A DNA stretch of 64,000 nucleotides from Acanthochlamys bracteata (taxonomy: Eukaryota > Streptophyta > Magnoliopsida > Pandanales > Velloziaceae): the NCBI GenBank assembly GCA_019914995.1, contig CM034138.1, positions 744,001 to 808,000 of the forward strand, in the 5' to 3' direction. Shown here piece by piece: positions 1-10,891 of this stretch (the stretch's first letter is position 1; the number at the start of each line of letters is the position of its first letter). The notes below the pieces were generated by a model that was given only the letters and a program-made list of their open reading frames with translations, had not been told where the DNA came from and made no database searches. The position numbers and the translations under genes are program-made.

Positions 1-1940
1 AGTACCATTCTAGGTGCAGTGTAGTTCTCCTGAAATTCTCAAATATCAACAGAAAATCAGAACAATGTAACGAACACAGGCTGAATCTACAAAATGAAAC
101 TACTATTTCATTAAAAAGCAAGATCTTTGATCCTACCTCAACAAAAGTTTCTAAGGTAGGAGCTCCCAGTCGGCCTAGGGTAGTCTCGGAAGCAATTAAT
201 GGGTTAGCCAAAGCACCATGATAACCAACTGAATGAACCCCCTCCAAAATCAAGCCTTCTGGATTCTTAGAGATTTCTTCTATTTCAGCTTTTAATTTCT
301 GTAGCTGCAATGGTCATAACAGTCATCTAGCAATTCCACAGCTTAATATAGGAAAAGGGAAACAAAGACTTCGTCTTTAAAATTATACCTGTTCATTGAC
401 TTCCCAGTCAAGGAAAGCAGCATTTCTAACGGAATCAACAAGCACCTCAACCATTTCAGGCAAATGAGTCTTAAGGGCATCAAAAGTATACCCCATCTGT
501 TCACGTGAAGCAGATGCTGTCACATTCCCTCCTATTGCTTCTACTTCACGCACAAGCCGCAAATGGCTCCTGTTTGTGGTGCTCTTGAAAGCCATCCTCT
601 CCAATAAGTTAGTGGCCCCATATGATGCAGGTGTTTCATATATGGAACCACAGTCAACATAGAGCCCTAACGATGCAGCAGGGTTCTACATATGCAAAAA
701 AACATCAGCGACATGAACAGTAAGTCCAAATACAAAGTTACAAACTTACATAGCCAATTTAGCAAGGCCTACCGGAGACGTTTCAGAAGCAATCTTGAAT
801 CCATTTGGTAGAGTTGTGATTTTGGTCTTTCCAGGCTCTACTCGTTCAGGCAAAGGTGAAGGAATTGTTACATCTGTTAGAGGAAAATCAAGAGGAGGGA
901 GTTGAGTAGAACGTTCCCCTGTGAGCCAGCTAAAGAAGCCACCAGAAGACCTTGTGGTAACACTCGTACTGGCAAATCTGGATGCAGTACCAGCAATTCC
1001 GTTACCATCTGCTTGATGCTGACAGGTAAATACATAGATTAGCAATTCTCCAAAGCTCATTAAGAAGACTGAATGAACAGAGTTCAAATCAACAAATTGC
1101 CTAATTAATCTTATGGAGAAAAAAAAACCCTCCATCGACAACATAACTGTTCGAAGAGTACAAATTACTCGTGTCCTTGCCAAATCAAATTACATAATCT
1201 TTTTTACCGTATATACTCCAATAAAATTCTTTTCATGTAGATCAGAATTATAAGTATCTTATTACATCCTAATAATGAAATCTAGAAACTAATGTATAAA
1301 TCGATCAAACAAAGATCTCATTAGAACCCACAAATTACCTTACTGTACTGGCCCAGTGAACAGAATTATAATAAGAAACACGAGATATTGGAGAAACAAT
1401 GCCATTAAATACATATCATTCACACTGCCACACATCTCACAACCCCTAGCTCTGACAATTAAACGGCAGATAAAAACTGAATGGCGTACAAAGAAAAGGT
1501 GAACAGAACAATCTGAAAAATATACGATGCACTACAGCACAAAGAACTAAGACTTAACCATTATACCTCTTGCCAGAAAATTATGCGCATCATAGAAAAA
1601 GGACAAATTAAAACAAAAAACCTACCTCAACAAGTCACGCGTTCGATCGTAAAATCAAAATAAAAACTTTTTCTTTCAAAACTGTGGCAAATCCAAGGTT
1701 AAAACATCAACAAAACAATCTCTACAGAAACAAGCACACGGTTGATCACACAGTTTCAAAATTATCACTTCCGGAACAAAATGCATCATCTTTTCAACAA
1801 AACAATCTAACTAAAAGTTCCGAAACATATACAACATCAAAGATCTAAACTGATGATTTCGTTTCCAAAATTTAGCAGTGACTCAGATATTGGAGATCAC
1901 CTACCTTGAGAGAGCGGAAATGGCGAGCGGCTCTATACAT
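1..1940 (-). CDS. MPPalpha: Mitochondrial processing peptidase alpha subunit, 5' half (gene runs off the left edge)
   Basis: The alpha subunit works with the zinc-binding beta subunit to remove mitochondrial presequences. In plants the pair is built into the cytochrome bc1 complex of the inner membrane. Five coding exons can be placed on the minus strand: 1905-1940, 773-1018, 389-685, 137-304 and 1-29, all with GT/AG borders and consistent phase, giving about 258 residues, roughly half the usual length. The first exon encodes only MYRAARHFRSLK, the start of a mitochondrial presequence. Exon 2 holds the poorly conserved leader and the core segment KITTLPNGFKIASE. Exon 3 carries LLERMAFKST, where the catalytic beta subunit has HxxEH; loss of that zinc motif identifies alpha. 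The segment ending ENYTAPRMVL continues out of the window, so the glycine-rich substrate loop is not seen. The first intron (1019-1904) is long. Family assignment is very secure; the gene is partial only because of the window edge. Confidence 0.95.
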
Positions 1941-2149
1941 GATCCAAAACTTCTAAAACACGTGATTGATCTTCGTCTTCAATTGATCGAAAAATAGAGA
2001 GAATATAAATAGGAGAAGTACGAGCGCGGCCCAACTGGGGCGGCGGAGAACCAGGCCGGTTACTTTATTAATGCTCTCGCGAACAGAAACAAATGGGTGG
2101 CTCTGAAAATAGTGAGGGATAAAAGGCTTATTAGTAAAAGAGACACGTC

Positions 2150-2395
2150 TCGGGGTGGTTTTCGTATTGCTTACGAATAAAAAAAAATTTAATAAAAAAT
2201 ATTTTTTAATAAAAAAGAAGCTATATTTTTTTTATTTTCAAAAAATAATAAAAAAATTTTATTATATAAATTTTTCTACACTATCTAAATTTTTTAATAA
2301 ATTTTTTAAAAATTAATAAAATATATATTAAAAAATATAAAATAAAAAAATTTAAAAAATAACTTTTAAAATTTGATGCCAAACGCATCCTCAAA
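2150..2395. repeat. AT-rich MITE-like element, family B, copy 1
   Basis: This is a roughly 245-bp, strongly AT-rich block between the divergent MPPalpha and OEP-like genes. Its interior (around 2270-2340) matches the copy near 40.2 kb, including a shared stretch reading TTTTTCTACACT then TCTAAATTTTT. Its right end, read in reverse, begins GGATGCGTTTGGCATC, which aligns with the left end of the copy at 50.55 kb (GGGCGCGTTTGGAACC). Homology between copies is seen directly; calling it a MITE is inference from size, AT content, lack of coding capacity and GTTTGG-type ends. Boundaries are approximate. Confidence 0.6.
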
Positions 2396-2532
2396 CTCTC
2401 AGTAGACTCAGTGTGTCGTATATGTAGTTCAAAGTTTACATAACGAACCTTTGACTTTCTCAAATTTGCATAAATTATGTTGAATAAAGCCCGATAAAGC
2501 CTAAAACCCGACAAAGCCCACTTATTGCTGAG

Positions 2533-2685
2533 ATGGGGAGCGGGAGTAGAAGCAACGCTCTGAGATCGGGAGTGGTGGTCTTGGGAGCTGTGGCGTTCGC
2601 TTACCTCTCCTTCAAGGTAGGTTTTAAGCCGTACATCGACAGCGCCGCCGCCGTTGAAAGCCGTCGAGATCACGCTGACGATTGA
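2533..2685 (+). CDS. Small signal-anchored membrane protein, chloroplast outer envelope OEP6/OEP7-like
   Basis: This is a 50-residue single-exon reading frame starting MGSGSRSNALRSG and ending SRRDHADD. A short polar N-terminus is followed by one hydrophobic segment (about residues 13-27, VVVLGAVAFAYL), then the motif FKVGFKPYID and a charged tail. That plan (tiny protein, Ala/Val-rich membrane span near the N-terminus, an FKP motif right after it, acidic C-terminus) is that of the plant OEP6/OEP7 signal-anchored proteins, which insert in the chloroplast outer envelope with the C-terminus in the cytosol. The residue pattern is seen; the family name is inferred from memory of those sequences. 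Codon composition is GC-rich against its AT-rich surroundings, which supports real coding. It is divergent from MPPalpha. There is no recognisable second exon; a GT at the AAG/GTAGG position is read through in frame. Confidence 0.6.
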   Translation: MGSGSRSNALRSGVVVLGAVAFAYLSFKVGFKPYIDSAAAVESRRDHADD

Positions 2686-5600
2686 GACACTCTTGGCCGC
2701 CACCTTCTGATTATTTTATGGAATTGGTTTTACCATTTGTCATTATAGATTGAGATTACATGTTTTCTTAGCTTGTTTGAGATGTTTGATTGAGTTTGTT
2801 GATTGTTATTGAGAAGTATTGGATTAAGCTACTTGGAAACGAATGTTTTCAACGTTCCTAATTGCTTCTCACGTTTATTCGTCGTTGTTGTTAATCTGTT
2901 CTGGAGCTTGAAATCAAGCTGCTGAGTTTTCATTTCTGTGTTTTATACAAAGAATGTCAAATTACCGTTCTCGAGTATAATGTCAAATTACCGTTCTCGA
3001 GTATATATACGCACGCAAGTTTCAGTTTATCCCAACAAACTAGCTCTAATATGAACTCTTGACATGTCTGGTGATTGTTAACGAACCATCTATTGAGGCA
3101 TATTCGGATTGCGCTACTAAACATGAACGCTTTCAAGCTTTTTCTGTGATAAGAACTGTTATTTTTCAGAAGTAGTTAGGAATGAAAATATTGGAAAACT
3201 TTTAAGGTTTAATGTTCAGTTAGCCATATAGATTGATGTGTTGTTGCTATTGCTTCACTTCCATGATTAAGATTTTGTGATCGTATGAATTTAGGATAGC
3301 TTAGAAACTTGATAAAAATCTATTCTAGAGCTTCAAATCAAGCTGATGTGCTTTATACTAACAATAAATATGTTACCATCTGTTGAATATATCTTCACAC
3401 CAGTTTCATTACATCTTAACAATCCTATTGTACTGAATTCCTATTCCAATCTCTAGTTCTCTCTTATACCTTTAAGTTTACTACCAAGCTCCAGGTATCT
3501 CAAATCATAGGGAGAAGGTTGCCTTGAAGTACGAGAATCTATCGGCACCGTTGACCAGTTGGAGTACTAGGTCTGTGAACACAAGTCCTCATACCCGTAC
3601 ACAATGTGCAATGTGTGGATCTACAACCTTGAAGATGGAAGCTTTCAACATTGCTACAGAGGATCTTGCTCTATTAGATGCCTCGGGCTGGTATGGCTCA
3701 ATACTTGTCTATTAGATAAACAAGGGTGATTTTCATGCAGTACTTATATCATGCCCCATTGAATACTAACACTGAAACTATATTCTCTATATATGCTCAG
3801 CTGGAGAAGAGAATATGTCAGGTAATGACTTATGCAGAAAGTATTCCTCTTATGTACTTATTCATTTTATCACTTGATGAGAAAGCGTTAACTTTGAACA
3901 GATTTGCTGCAGAATTGTGTATTGCATTTTTAATCAGTTACCCATCAAAATATGATAGTTAGCTTTTGCTAGGTGAGTAGTAAGGAATATTTAGAAACTT
4001 AGAATTGAATTTGCTTAAGGAATTGGAGTTGTCGTCTGTCAAACTTGAGGTTGCAACTTTCTAGCTATTAGATTCAAAGGTTTTGTCTGTAAGTAGTGCT
4101 TGAGATTGCAATGTCTATAAGTAGTACTTGATTCTGCTAGCAAATTGAGAGGGTTTTCTTCAAGTTTTTAGTGTAATGAACTTTGTCGAGAAAATGAAGC
4201 ATGCTCTGCTCAATTGTTTTCTGAAGCATGCCCGCATTGAAGTACCAACATTATGTTCAATGTCGGGTTATAGAATGTTTTTAATATGGAAGCTTTAAGC
4301 GTTGTCCCCATGGTGCTTGTTCGGAATGCTTATTGTTGCTTTCGACCATGTAATATGTGTATTTCATCGATGATATGAAGCCTGCTTTATTGGTCAACAT
4401 ATCAAGTAGCATTGCTGCAATAGGTTCTGATCTACACAGAAATCTGCAATATCATTTAGCAAGATCGGCCCTTAAATTTCTTATTATTGCTTTTTTTCAG
4501 TTAGTGCCCATTCAAGGGATCCTGAAATTGTAATAATGAATATAAAATCGGTAATCACGGCTCTTCATTTCTCTACCATCGATTTTGATTTGGTGGTCGA
4601 TAAGCTCTACTTAGAATGATAGTGGAATCACATGCAAAACTTGTGAAATAGAGCTTTGCAAAGCACTAAGTTTTTCTCATATCACTTCGAATATAGAGAT
4701 GTTTAAGAGTATTTTTTTAAAATATTTTTTTAAAAATAAAAATTTTATTATATTTTAGAAAATAAAATTTATTTTTTATTTAAAATAATAATAATAAATA
4801 TAATAATAAGATTTTCTAATGTTAAGATTTTAAAAATTTTTTAAAAATTAAATAAAATATATAAAATATTATATAAAATTATTGAAAAATATTAACTAAA
4901 AAGAAATTAAAAATATTTCTTCATAACGTGTTGTCGAAGGGCTCTTATTTTAGATTCATAAATTGTAAGAATATATTAGTGGTTTGAATACGCAAAGACT
5001 TTAATCTAAGACAGGACCATGATTTTTCCATTAGTATTTTGACCATTTAAGGGTCTATAATTTCTAATAAAATTATTAGCGGGACTATAATACACGAAAG
5101 AAAGGATAACATAATAAAATAGATGAATCCAAACCTCCTCAGTATTTAGAAATTAGGCAACATTTCCTATCCTGCATGCAATAATACTACTATCTTCACA
5201 TCTTCCAAAACCACTTTACGCGCCCACAAGGTTCAATTCAACTCAAATCCAGTCTATTTTGGATTCTTCTACTCAAACAAACGTTGTTTTTCTACACATA
5301 TTCTACAGCACGTTGGGTACTGAAAATGTAGTTCAACCGTGGTGATTAAATCTCGCTCGACATCACGTGACGTGGCGTTTGACATTGTGGTTGATGAGGA
5401 CGTTTTAAAAAAACTTAAAATAAATAATTATAAAGAATTATTGAAATAAAAATTCAAATGATTGATACTAGTTACATGTACTGCTCAATATTATCTTAGT
5501 AAACTGCATGAATTAATCTATTTGATTTGAACATTTTTAGTTATGCCGATCGATAGTTGTTATACATGCTAAGTACGATATTTCAAATATTCGTTATTTT

Positions 5601-6464
5601 AATTTCTTATGATCAAAATTAAAATTTAATTAGTTCGCTTGCTTTAATAACACTATATAAAAATTTTTAAATAAAATTAAAATATAAAATTAAATTTTAT
5701 TTTTAATTTATTTTAATAAATAATTAAATTATATAATAATTAAGTTCTAGTTTTTATATTTTATTTTTCAATGAGAAGTGTCCCCGGACGAAGTAAATTG
5801 TTTCTTATAGTTAAGCGGACGTTTTAGGAGTGCTCAATGAAGCTTTTATTAAATAAAAAAAGTTTTAAAATTTTTTTAATAATTTTATTTAAAAAATAAA
5901 TATTTACACTTATTTAATTATTATTTTAAAAATTAATAGATAGTATAAAACTATTAAACTATTTATTTAAAATGATAATCATTATTTGAACCGAAATACC
6001 GAAGGTCCTCTGAAAATGATGCAGCAACGCGAATATGCGTTTCGCGAGAGTGGGCTTTCTATCATTCGCCACCACACCGCAGTAGTGTGAATCCCGCCAT
6101 CGAGAGATTCCCTTAATTTTTTTCTCTCTCTTTCTTCATTTATACTACAGAGTTCTGTTTAATTTCAAGTTTTTCAGGACAAATTCGATTCCAGTGATCT
6201 CAGAACTATCGATTGATCTGTTTTTCGACCTCAGTTTTTCTGATTTAAAACATCGCTGAAGCGTTGGGTGATTACATCGATGCGTATTTCGTGGATCTTT
6301 GAATTCATTGCTGAGGTGTCCATTGTAGCAGTAGCTTGTTGAATCATTGTTGGCGACCTCGAGATTGTTGGATCTAGAGAGGGATCGAGGGAGTGTTTCT
6401 GGTTCAGGAATCTTTTGGGATTAATTTAATCTTGCTGGTTTCGTAATTACTTTGAATTTGGGGG
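2686..6464. other. 3' flank of the OEP-like gene and long spacer before the phosphatase gene
   Basis: No convincing gene was found in this 3.8 kb. The segment 2700-4660 has ordinary composition and may be 3' untranslated or intergenic sequence. Short open frames at 3524-3715 and 3726-3962 do not match anything I know and lack clear splice support. A very AT-rich block at about 4690-4920 and others at 5640-5980 resemble the MITE-like sequences described elsewhere but could not be assigned to a family. The last few hundred bases before 6465 are CT-rich (TCTCTCTCTTTCTTC near 6122), as expected for a plant 5' untranslated leader. Confidence 0.5.
2953..3004. repeat. Perfect tandem duplication of a 26-bp unit
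   Basis: Two identical 26-bp copies lie head to tail at 2953-2978 and 2979-3004. Each begins AATGTCAAATTACC and contains the XhoI-like palindrome CTCGAG. The lack of any difference between copies suggests a recent replication-slippage or repair duplication. No coding role is apparent. Confidence 0.95.
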
Positions 6465-9400
6465 ATGAAGATTGTTGAGCTTGATGGAGAGGAATCACAG
6501 GAGCGAGAGATCATTCCATTGAAGACGAAATTTGCGATTGTTGGAGCTGGTGCTCGAATTTTATTCTATCCTACCCTTCTTTATAACGTCTTCCGTAACA
6601 AGATCCAGCCTGAGTTTCGCTGGTGGGATAAGATTGATGAGGTATTTGGTTTATTTTAGTCGACCTGTTTGTTAAATTGTTGTTAGTTGTTGTACCTGCT
6701 TTAAAAGAAACGTGAATATGTACAGAAAAGAAAGGTAGTATACAAATGGTTGCTTAATTCGGAGGTTTTGATGGTTCTTACTCACTTGAGTATTTTTGTC
6801 ATGTTTCCATGCTTTGGTGAAAGAAGCAGGTCTGTATTTCGGAGGTTGGTAAAGGATAATTTTTGGTCCCTATCCTTGGTCATTAATTAGCAGATCTACT
6901 ACATGCATGCAGTACGTTCCGTTGATCATTGCACGCATTTTTAGTGTGTTTTACGCTCATGAATTGCCTCTCAAACACATATGCATGATTAACTTGAGAG
7001 TTTACTGATCTCTAAGCTGTGTCTTCATGTCATGCTTCCTTATTGAACCTCTTCTGATAGTGAGTTTTGGTAGTCTGCCAGATGTCCTCTACTCCAGGGA
7101 GCTGTTTAGATACCATGTATATAAGCATCTTCTTTTCTTATTTTAGGGCAACTCCATCACATCATTACTACATTTATGTTCATCTAAGCCATTGCATGCA
7201 AAGTGGTTAGGTAGTAGCTGCTCTCCATGCGACATCATTTTACCTGTAAAGTTGGTGTGGCACTTTTTTGCTGTTGTAGTAGTACTTTAGTGTGCTTGCA
7301 TTTTTGGAAATTGTAAATGCTACTATTTACAAGTTCCTGTCATTGGTTCTCCGGCCTGTGGTTTCTAAATAGCCTTCTCTGTGATTCTATGTAATGGTAG
7401 CTTACATTTGCCCTTTTTTCCCTTTGCTAATTTTCTTTTAGTTCTGCATGATCGTTAAGTGAACGACTTACGTTTTTGTTGTGTTCTGTACAGAAAGAAA
7501 GGACTTTTATGCTTACGTTTCATTTATAGTTTATGGAGGTTTTGCTATGTGTTACGCTTACACCTACTGTTGTATGTAATAGTGGTTTTGCAGCGAATCA
7601 TTTACTAAATTGGTTTCTCCATCCACATAATGCAGTTTCTTTTATTGGGGGCAGTCCCTTTCCCCAAAGATGTCCCTCATCTCCGTGAACTTGGAGTCCA
7701 GGGAGTTGTGACACTGAATGAGCCCTACGAGACTTTGGTTCCAACTTCTCTGTATGAGGTAGGTGCTTTTCACTTTGGGGAAATATTATGCATTGAACTC
7801 TTTTGAATCAATATTTATATACCATGATTGACTAGGTCGCACTTGCCTCTAGAGCTGATAGCGCTGACAAGACATCGTGAGTCAAAAGGCTTATCAATAT
7901 ATAATGTTAGCTACTTGAGATGTAATTTTGTAACTTGCTTCTTGATAGGAAGTTCTATAAGTTGAAAGAAGAAAATGATGTTTTTTCTGCACATTTCACA
8001 TTATGACCCCGTAACAGTCTAATAGAGAGCAAAAATAAAGGGGAAATTTATGGGGTCAACTGGAGAGTGCCAGATATTAATTCCTTTTTTAATTGCTTGA
8101 TTTCATATCTTGAGAAAATATTTAATGAGGCAGATAAGTAGCGGTGTAGATATATTTCACTTCAAAATTTTTTGCTGTATGGTAGATTGAGATAAGCACC
8201 TTTTGTATTCTATTATCTTTTGGCATGCTACTTTGCAAATTTGTAATTGTTTTCTTTCTACATTCACGTGAGTTTACTTCAAATTTTTATTTTGTTTAGG
8301 CTTATGGCATTGATCACTTAGTCGTCCCCACCAGGGATTACCTTTTTGCACCTTCATCCGAAGACATCTGTCGCGCTGTTGACTTCATTTATAGTAAGTG
8401 AAAGTCCTATTTTTTTATTGATCTGTTGTTATAGTGCTAATTAGTTATATCCATAATCCATAGTAGAAATTGCGTGCCTTAATTATTATGTCTAGCTCAG
8501 TATGATATGACAATTGAGTTCCATCGTGGAGTTTATGGAGATATGTCCGTTGATGCTTTTATGAAAACTTGTACCCTCAAGTTTTTGACTTTGTTGTGCA
8601 TAAGGTGCCATGTCAGTTCCTGGATGGCCGGTGTCCCTAATTCAGGAATTAGTTCTTCCCACCCTCCGTTCAAGGACTCAAGTGTACCACTTGTCTGCTA
8701 TACTGCAAATTTAGCCTTGAGGGGCGAGCGAGAGTTTTGGTGTCAAAGACAAGTTCAAATATCTGATGAATCCTGACTTCTTAGGGGGTATGGTTTGTTC
8801 TGCCTTTTATGTGAAGATGTTCATGTATGGTATGAAAGGACGAGTCAATTGTTTGGTTATTCCTGACTTCCTGAGGGGTACGGCTTATTACATAGTTTAA
8901 GATTCTAAAAATCTTTGAAGCTTGTCAGTTTCTTCACCTTAAATTGATGGCTAGTTGATGATAAAGGGCCAGTTCTCTTGAAAGATTGGTTATATTATTT
9001 TGTTATTCTAAATACTAGCATGTGTCCGCCTTTTTCCGCATTGTACTAAATGTTGGTGCTTAATTTTGCTGTCTATCTCCATGTTAACTACTATAATGAT
9101 ATACACAAGTCCGATTTTTTTGTTTTATTATGTTGCATGTGAGCTTATGAGTATTGGTAAATGAATTTGATATAGGAAATGCCTCTTCTGGGAGGTATAC
9201 GTACGTTCACTGTAAAGCTGGAAGGGGGCGCAGCACTACTATTGTCCTATGCTATCTGGTAAATTTTGAAAACTTTTTTAAACATATTGCTCACTGAATT
9301 GGTAATTCATGTATATGAAGAATGAAAACTAGCATAATTCCTACTTTTCTAAAGGTGCTTTGTTCTTCCCTTGGAACTGCACAGGTAAAATATAGAAACA

Positions 9401-9902
9401 TGACTCCAGAAGGTGCATTGGATTATGTGCGCTCTATAAGACCTCGAGTTTTATTGGCCCCTTCGCAATGGCAGGTGTGTTTTGAAAGCTTGTCTCTCTT
9501 TAAAAAGTTATGAATAAGATCACAAGTCCGAACTTCAGTTCCTATGCCTAGTTCTTGTGAGCAATGCTTATGACTGTTAAATTTCTATTTGCTCATAGTT
9601 ATGCCTTACATGTAACTCAGGCTGTTCAGGAATATAGCAAGCAGAAGTCAGAGTCTCCAGATATGAAGACCCAAGCTTTAGTAATGTATTCAATGGGAGA
9701 CGAAGTATTTATCACCGAAGCAGATCTCGAAGGCTATAATAGTAGCGAGGATATCTATAAAGATCCGAGCATTTGCTCTCAGAAGTTTGTTAAAGCGAGG
9801 CCTATCATAGCTAAGCTCTCCTGCCTCTTTTCGTCATTGAAGGTCTCCAATGGTGGCTGTACACTGGTCGCCAACTATTCCCCAGAGATTCGTATCTGTT
9901 AG
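6465..9902 (+). CDS. PTPMT1: PTPMT1-type dual-specificity phosphatase (phosphatidylglycerophosphate phosphatase)
   Basis: The predicted enzyme removes the phosphate from phosphatidylglycerophosphate to give phosphatidylglycerol, the precursor of cardiolipin, probably in mitochondria. Six exons are supported: 6465-6641, 7636-7758, 8300-8393, 9176-9258, 9385-9474 and 9621-9902, giving 282 residues. The N-terminus holds VGAGARILFYPTLLYNV, the weakly hydrophobic segment typical of plant PTPMT1, then WWDKIDEFLLLGAVPFP. The signature loop HCKAGRGRSTT (about residues 143-153) contains the catalytic Cys144 and Arg150 of the HCX5R motif. The upstream general acid is probably the Asp in VPTRDYLFAPS. 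The 93-residue C-terminal exon is less conserved in the family and includes an acidic EADLEGYNSSEDIY patch. Start and stop are clear. Phosphatase identity is secure; substrate is inferred from the family. Confidence 0.92.
8774..8890. repeat. Short diverged direct repeat inside intron 3 of the phosphatase gene
   Basis: A motif of about 25 bp starting CCTGACTTC and continuing with a G-rich run and GGTTT/GGCTT occurs near 8774 and again near 8862, about 88 bp apart, with several substitutions. It is non-coding and may mark a small local duplication. Confidence 0.5.
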
Positions 9903-10891
9903 CTTGAAAAGAGACAAGCTAACCTAGAGCACAGGCTATGTAAATAGTTTCAAAGCGAGGAGTGAAGAAAAGGAAAGAAGAGAGTTTGTTCGGGAGTTAT
10001 GTATGTCTGGTCGTTGCGAGAAGATAAGCTGTGAACAATAAGAGTTGTACATGTCCTGAAGTTATTTTTAACAGTTTTTGCTTCACTTTTGTTTTCATCA
10101 ACTCTGCAGTGTTTGACATTACTTATATTATTATTTTTCATTCAAAAAACTTTATACTTTTTGATAAAAGTTTTGTAAAATTTTAAAAAATTAAATTAAA
10201 TTAAAAGTAAAGGTTATAATACAAATTTTATTATTTCTAAATAAAAATTTTTAAATATATTTTAAAAATATTTTAAACATTTTAAACATCCCACTTTCAG
10301 TTTTCTATCATGTTTGCAAAAAATTTGACGTTGGCACTATTACAATGAATATGTTGAACCGTGGGACTCAGTCGAGACTCATCAGAGGAATCGGACTCGT
10401 TGCAGCTGGCAAACTTAGAGTTGCGTCTTATTTTATTTGGCTGTTTCTGTGCTTTTCTGTTCTTGTTCATTTCTTACCGTCACATGAAAATGAAATGAAC
10501 ACCGAGGAAGGACCGGTGGGATGTCTGTCTCTCCTCGGGGGAAAGAAAAAGCAAATCACAAGATGTTATAAAAAAATATTCCGGACTCGAGTCACCATAT
10601 CCTAAATTCATTTTAATAAAAACTTGTTTGAGTTCCGCCAGTACGATCCGACTCATGTCACTCGCACTGTTCTGAAACAAAAACAGTCTCAGCTTTTTGC
10701 TTGCTCTCTCACTTCACTCGTTCCAACAAAAAACAGAGAAACGCTTTCAGTCTGCCTCGTGAGTTGTGCTCAATTCAACGGCAGGAAATATTAATGGAGG
10801 ACAGCTATACTAAGCAAAGCTTTTGCTCTATGTTGTTTGGTTAGCTGAAGAATAATAACTCGAGAAGAAGAAGAACAAGCATTGGGTCTTC
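9903..10891 (+). other. Spacer between the phosphatase and glucanase genes
   Basis: The first ~230 bases are probably the phosphatase 3' untranslated region. A very AT-rich block at about 10150-10290 resembles the MITE-like repeats but was not placed in a family. The remainder, ending in a run of GAAGAAGAAGAAC just before the next ATG, looks like the promoter and leader of the glucanase gene. No other gene is supported. Confidence 0.45.

Noticed and set aside
2004-2011. TATAAATA as a TATA box for MPPalpha or the OEP-like gene
   Set aside because: On the plus strand it is a perfect match but is over 500 bases from the OEP-like start; on the minus strand the orientation does not fit well. Too ambiguous to call.
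3524-3962. Two consecutive short frames (63 and 78 codons) that looked like exons
   Set aside because: The junction between them gives no consistent splice pair, and neither product resembles a known family.
8507-8776. 89-codon frame in the phosphatase gene
   Set aside because: It sits inside intron 3, whose flanking exons join in frame without it, and the product is not recognisable.
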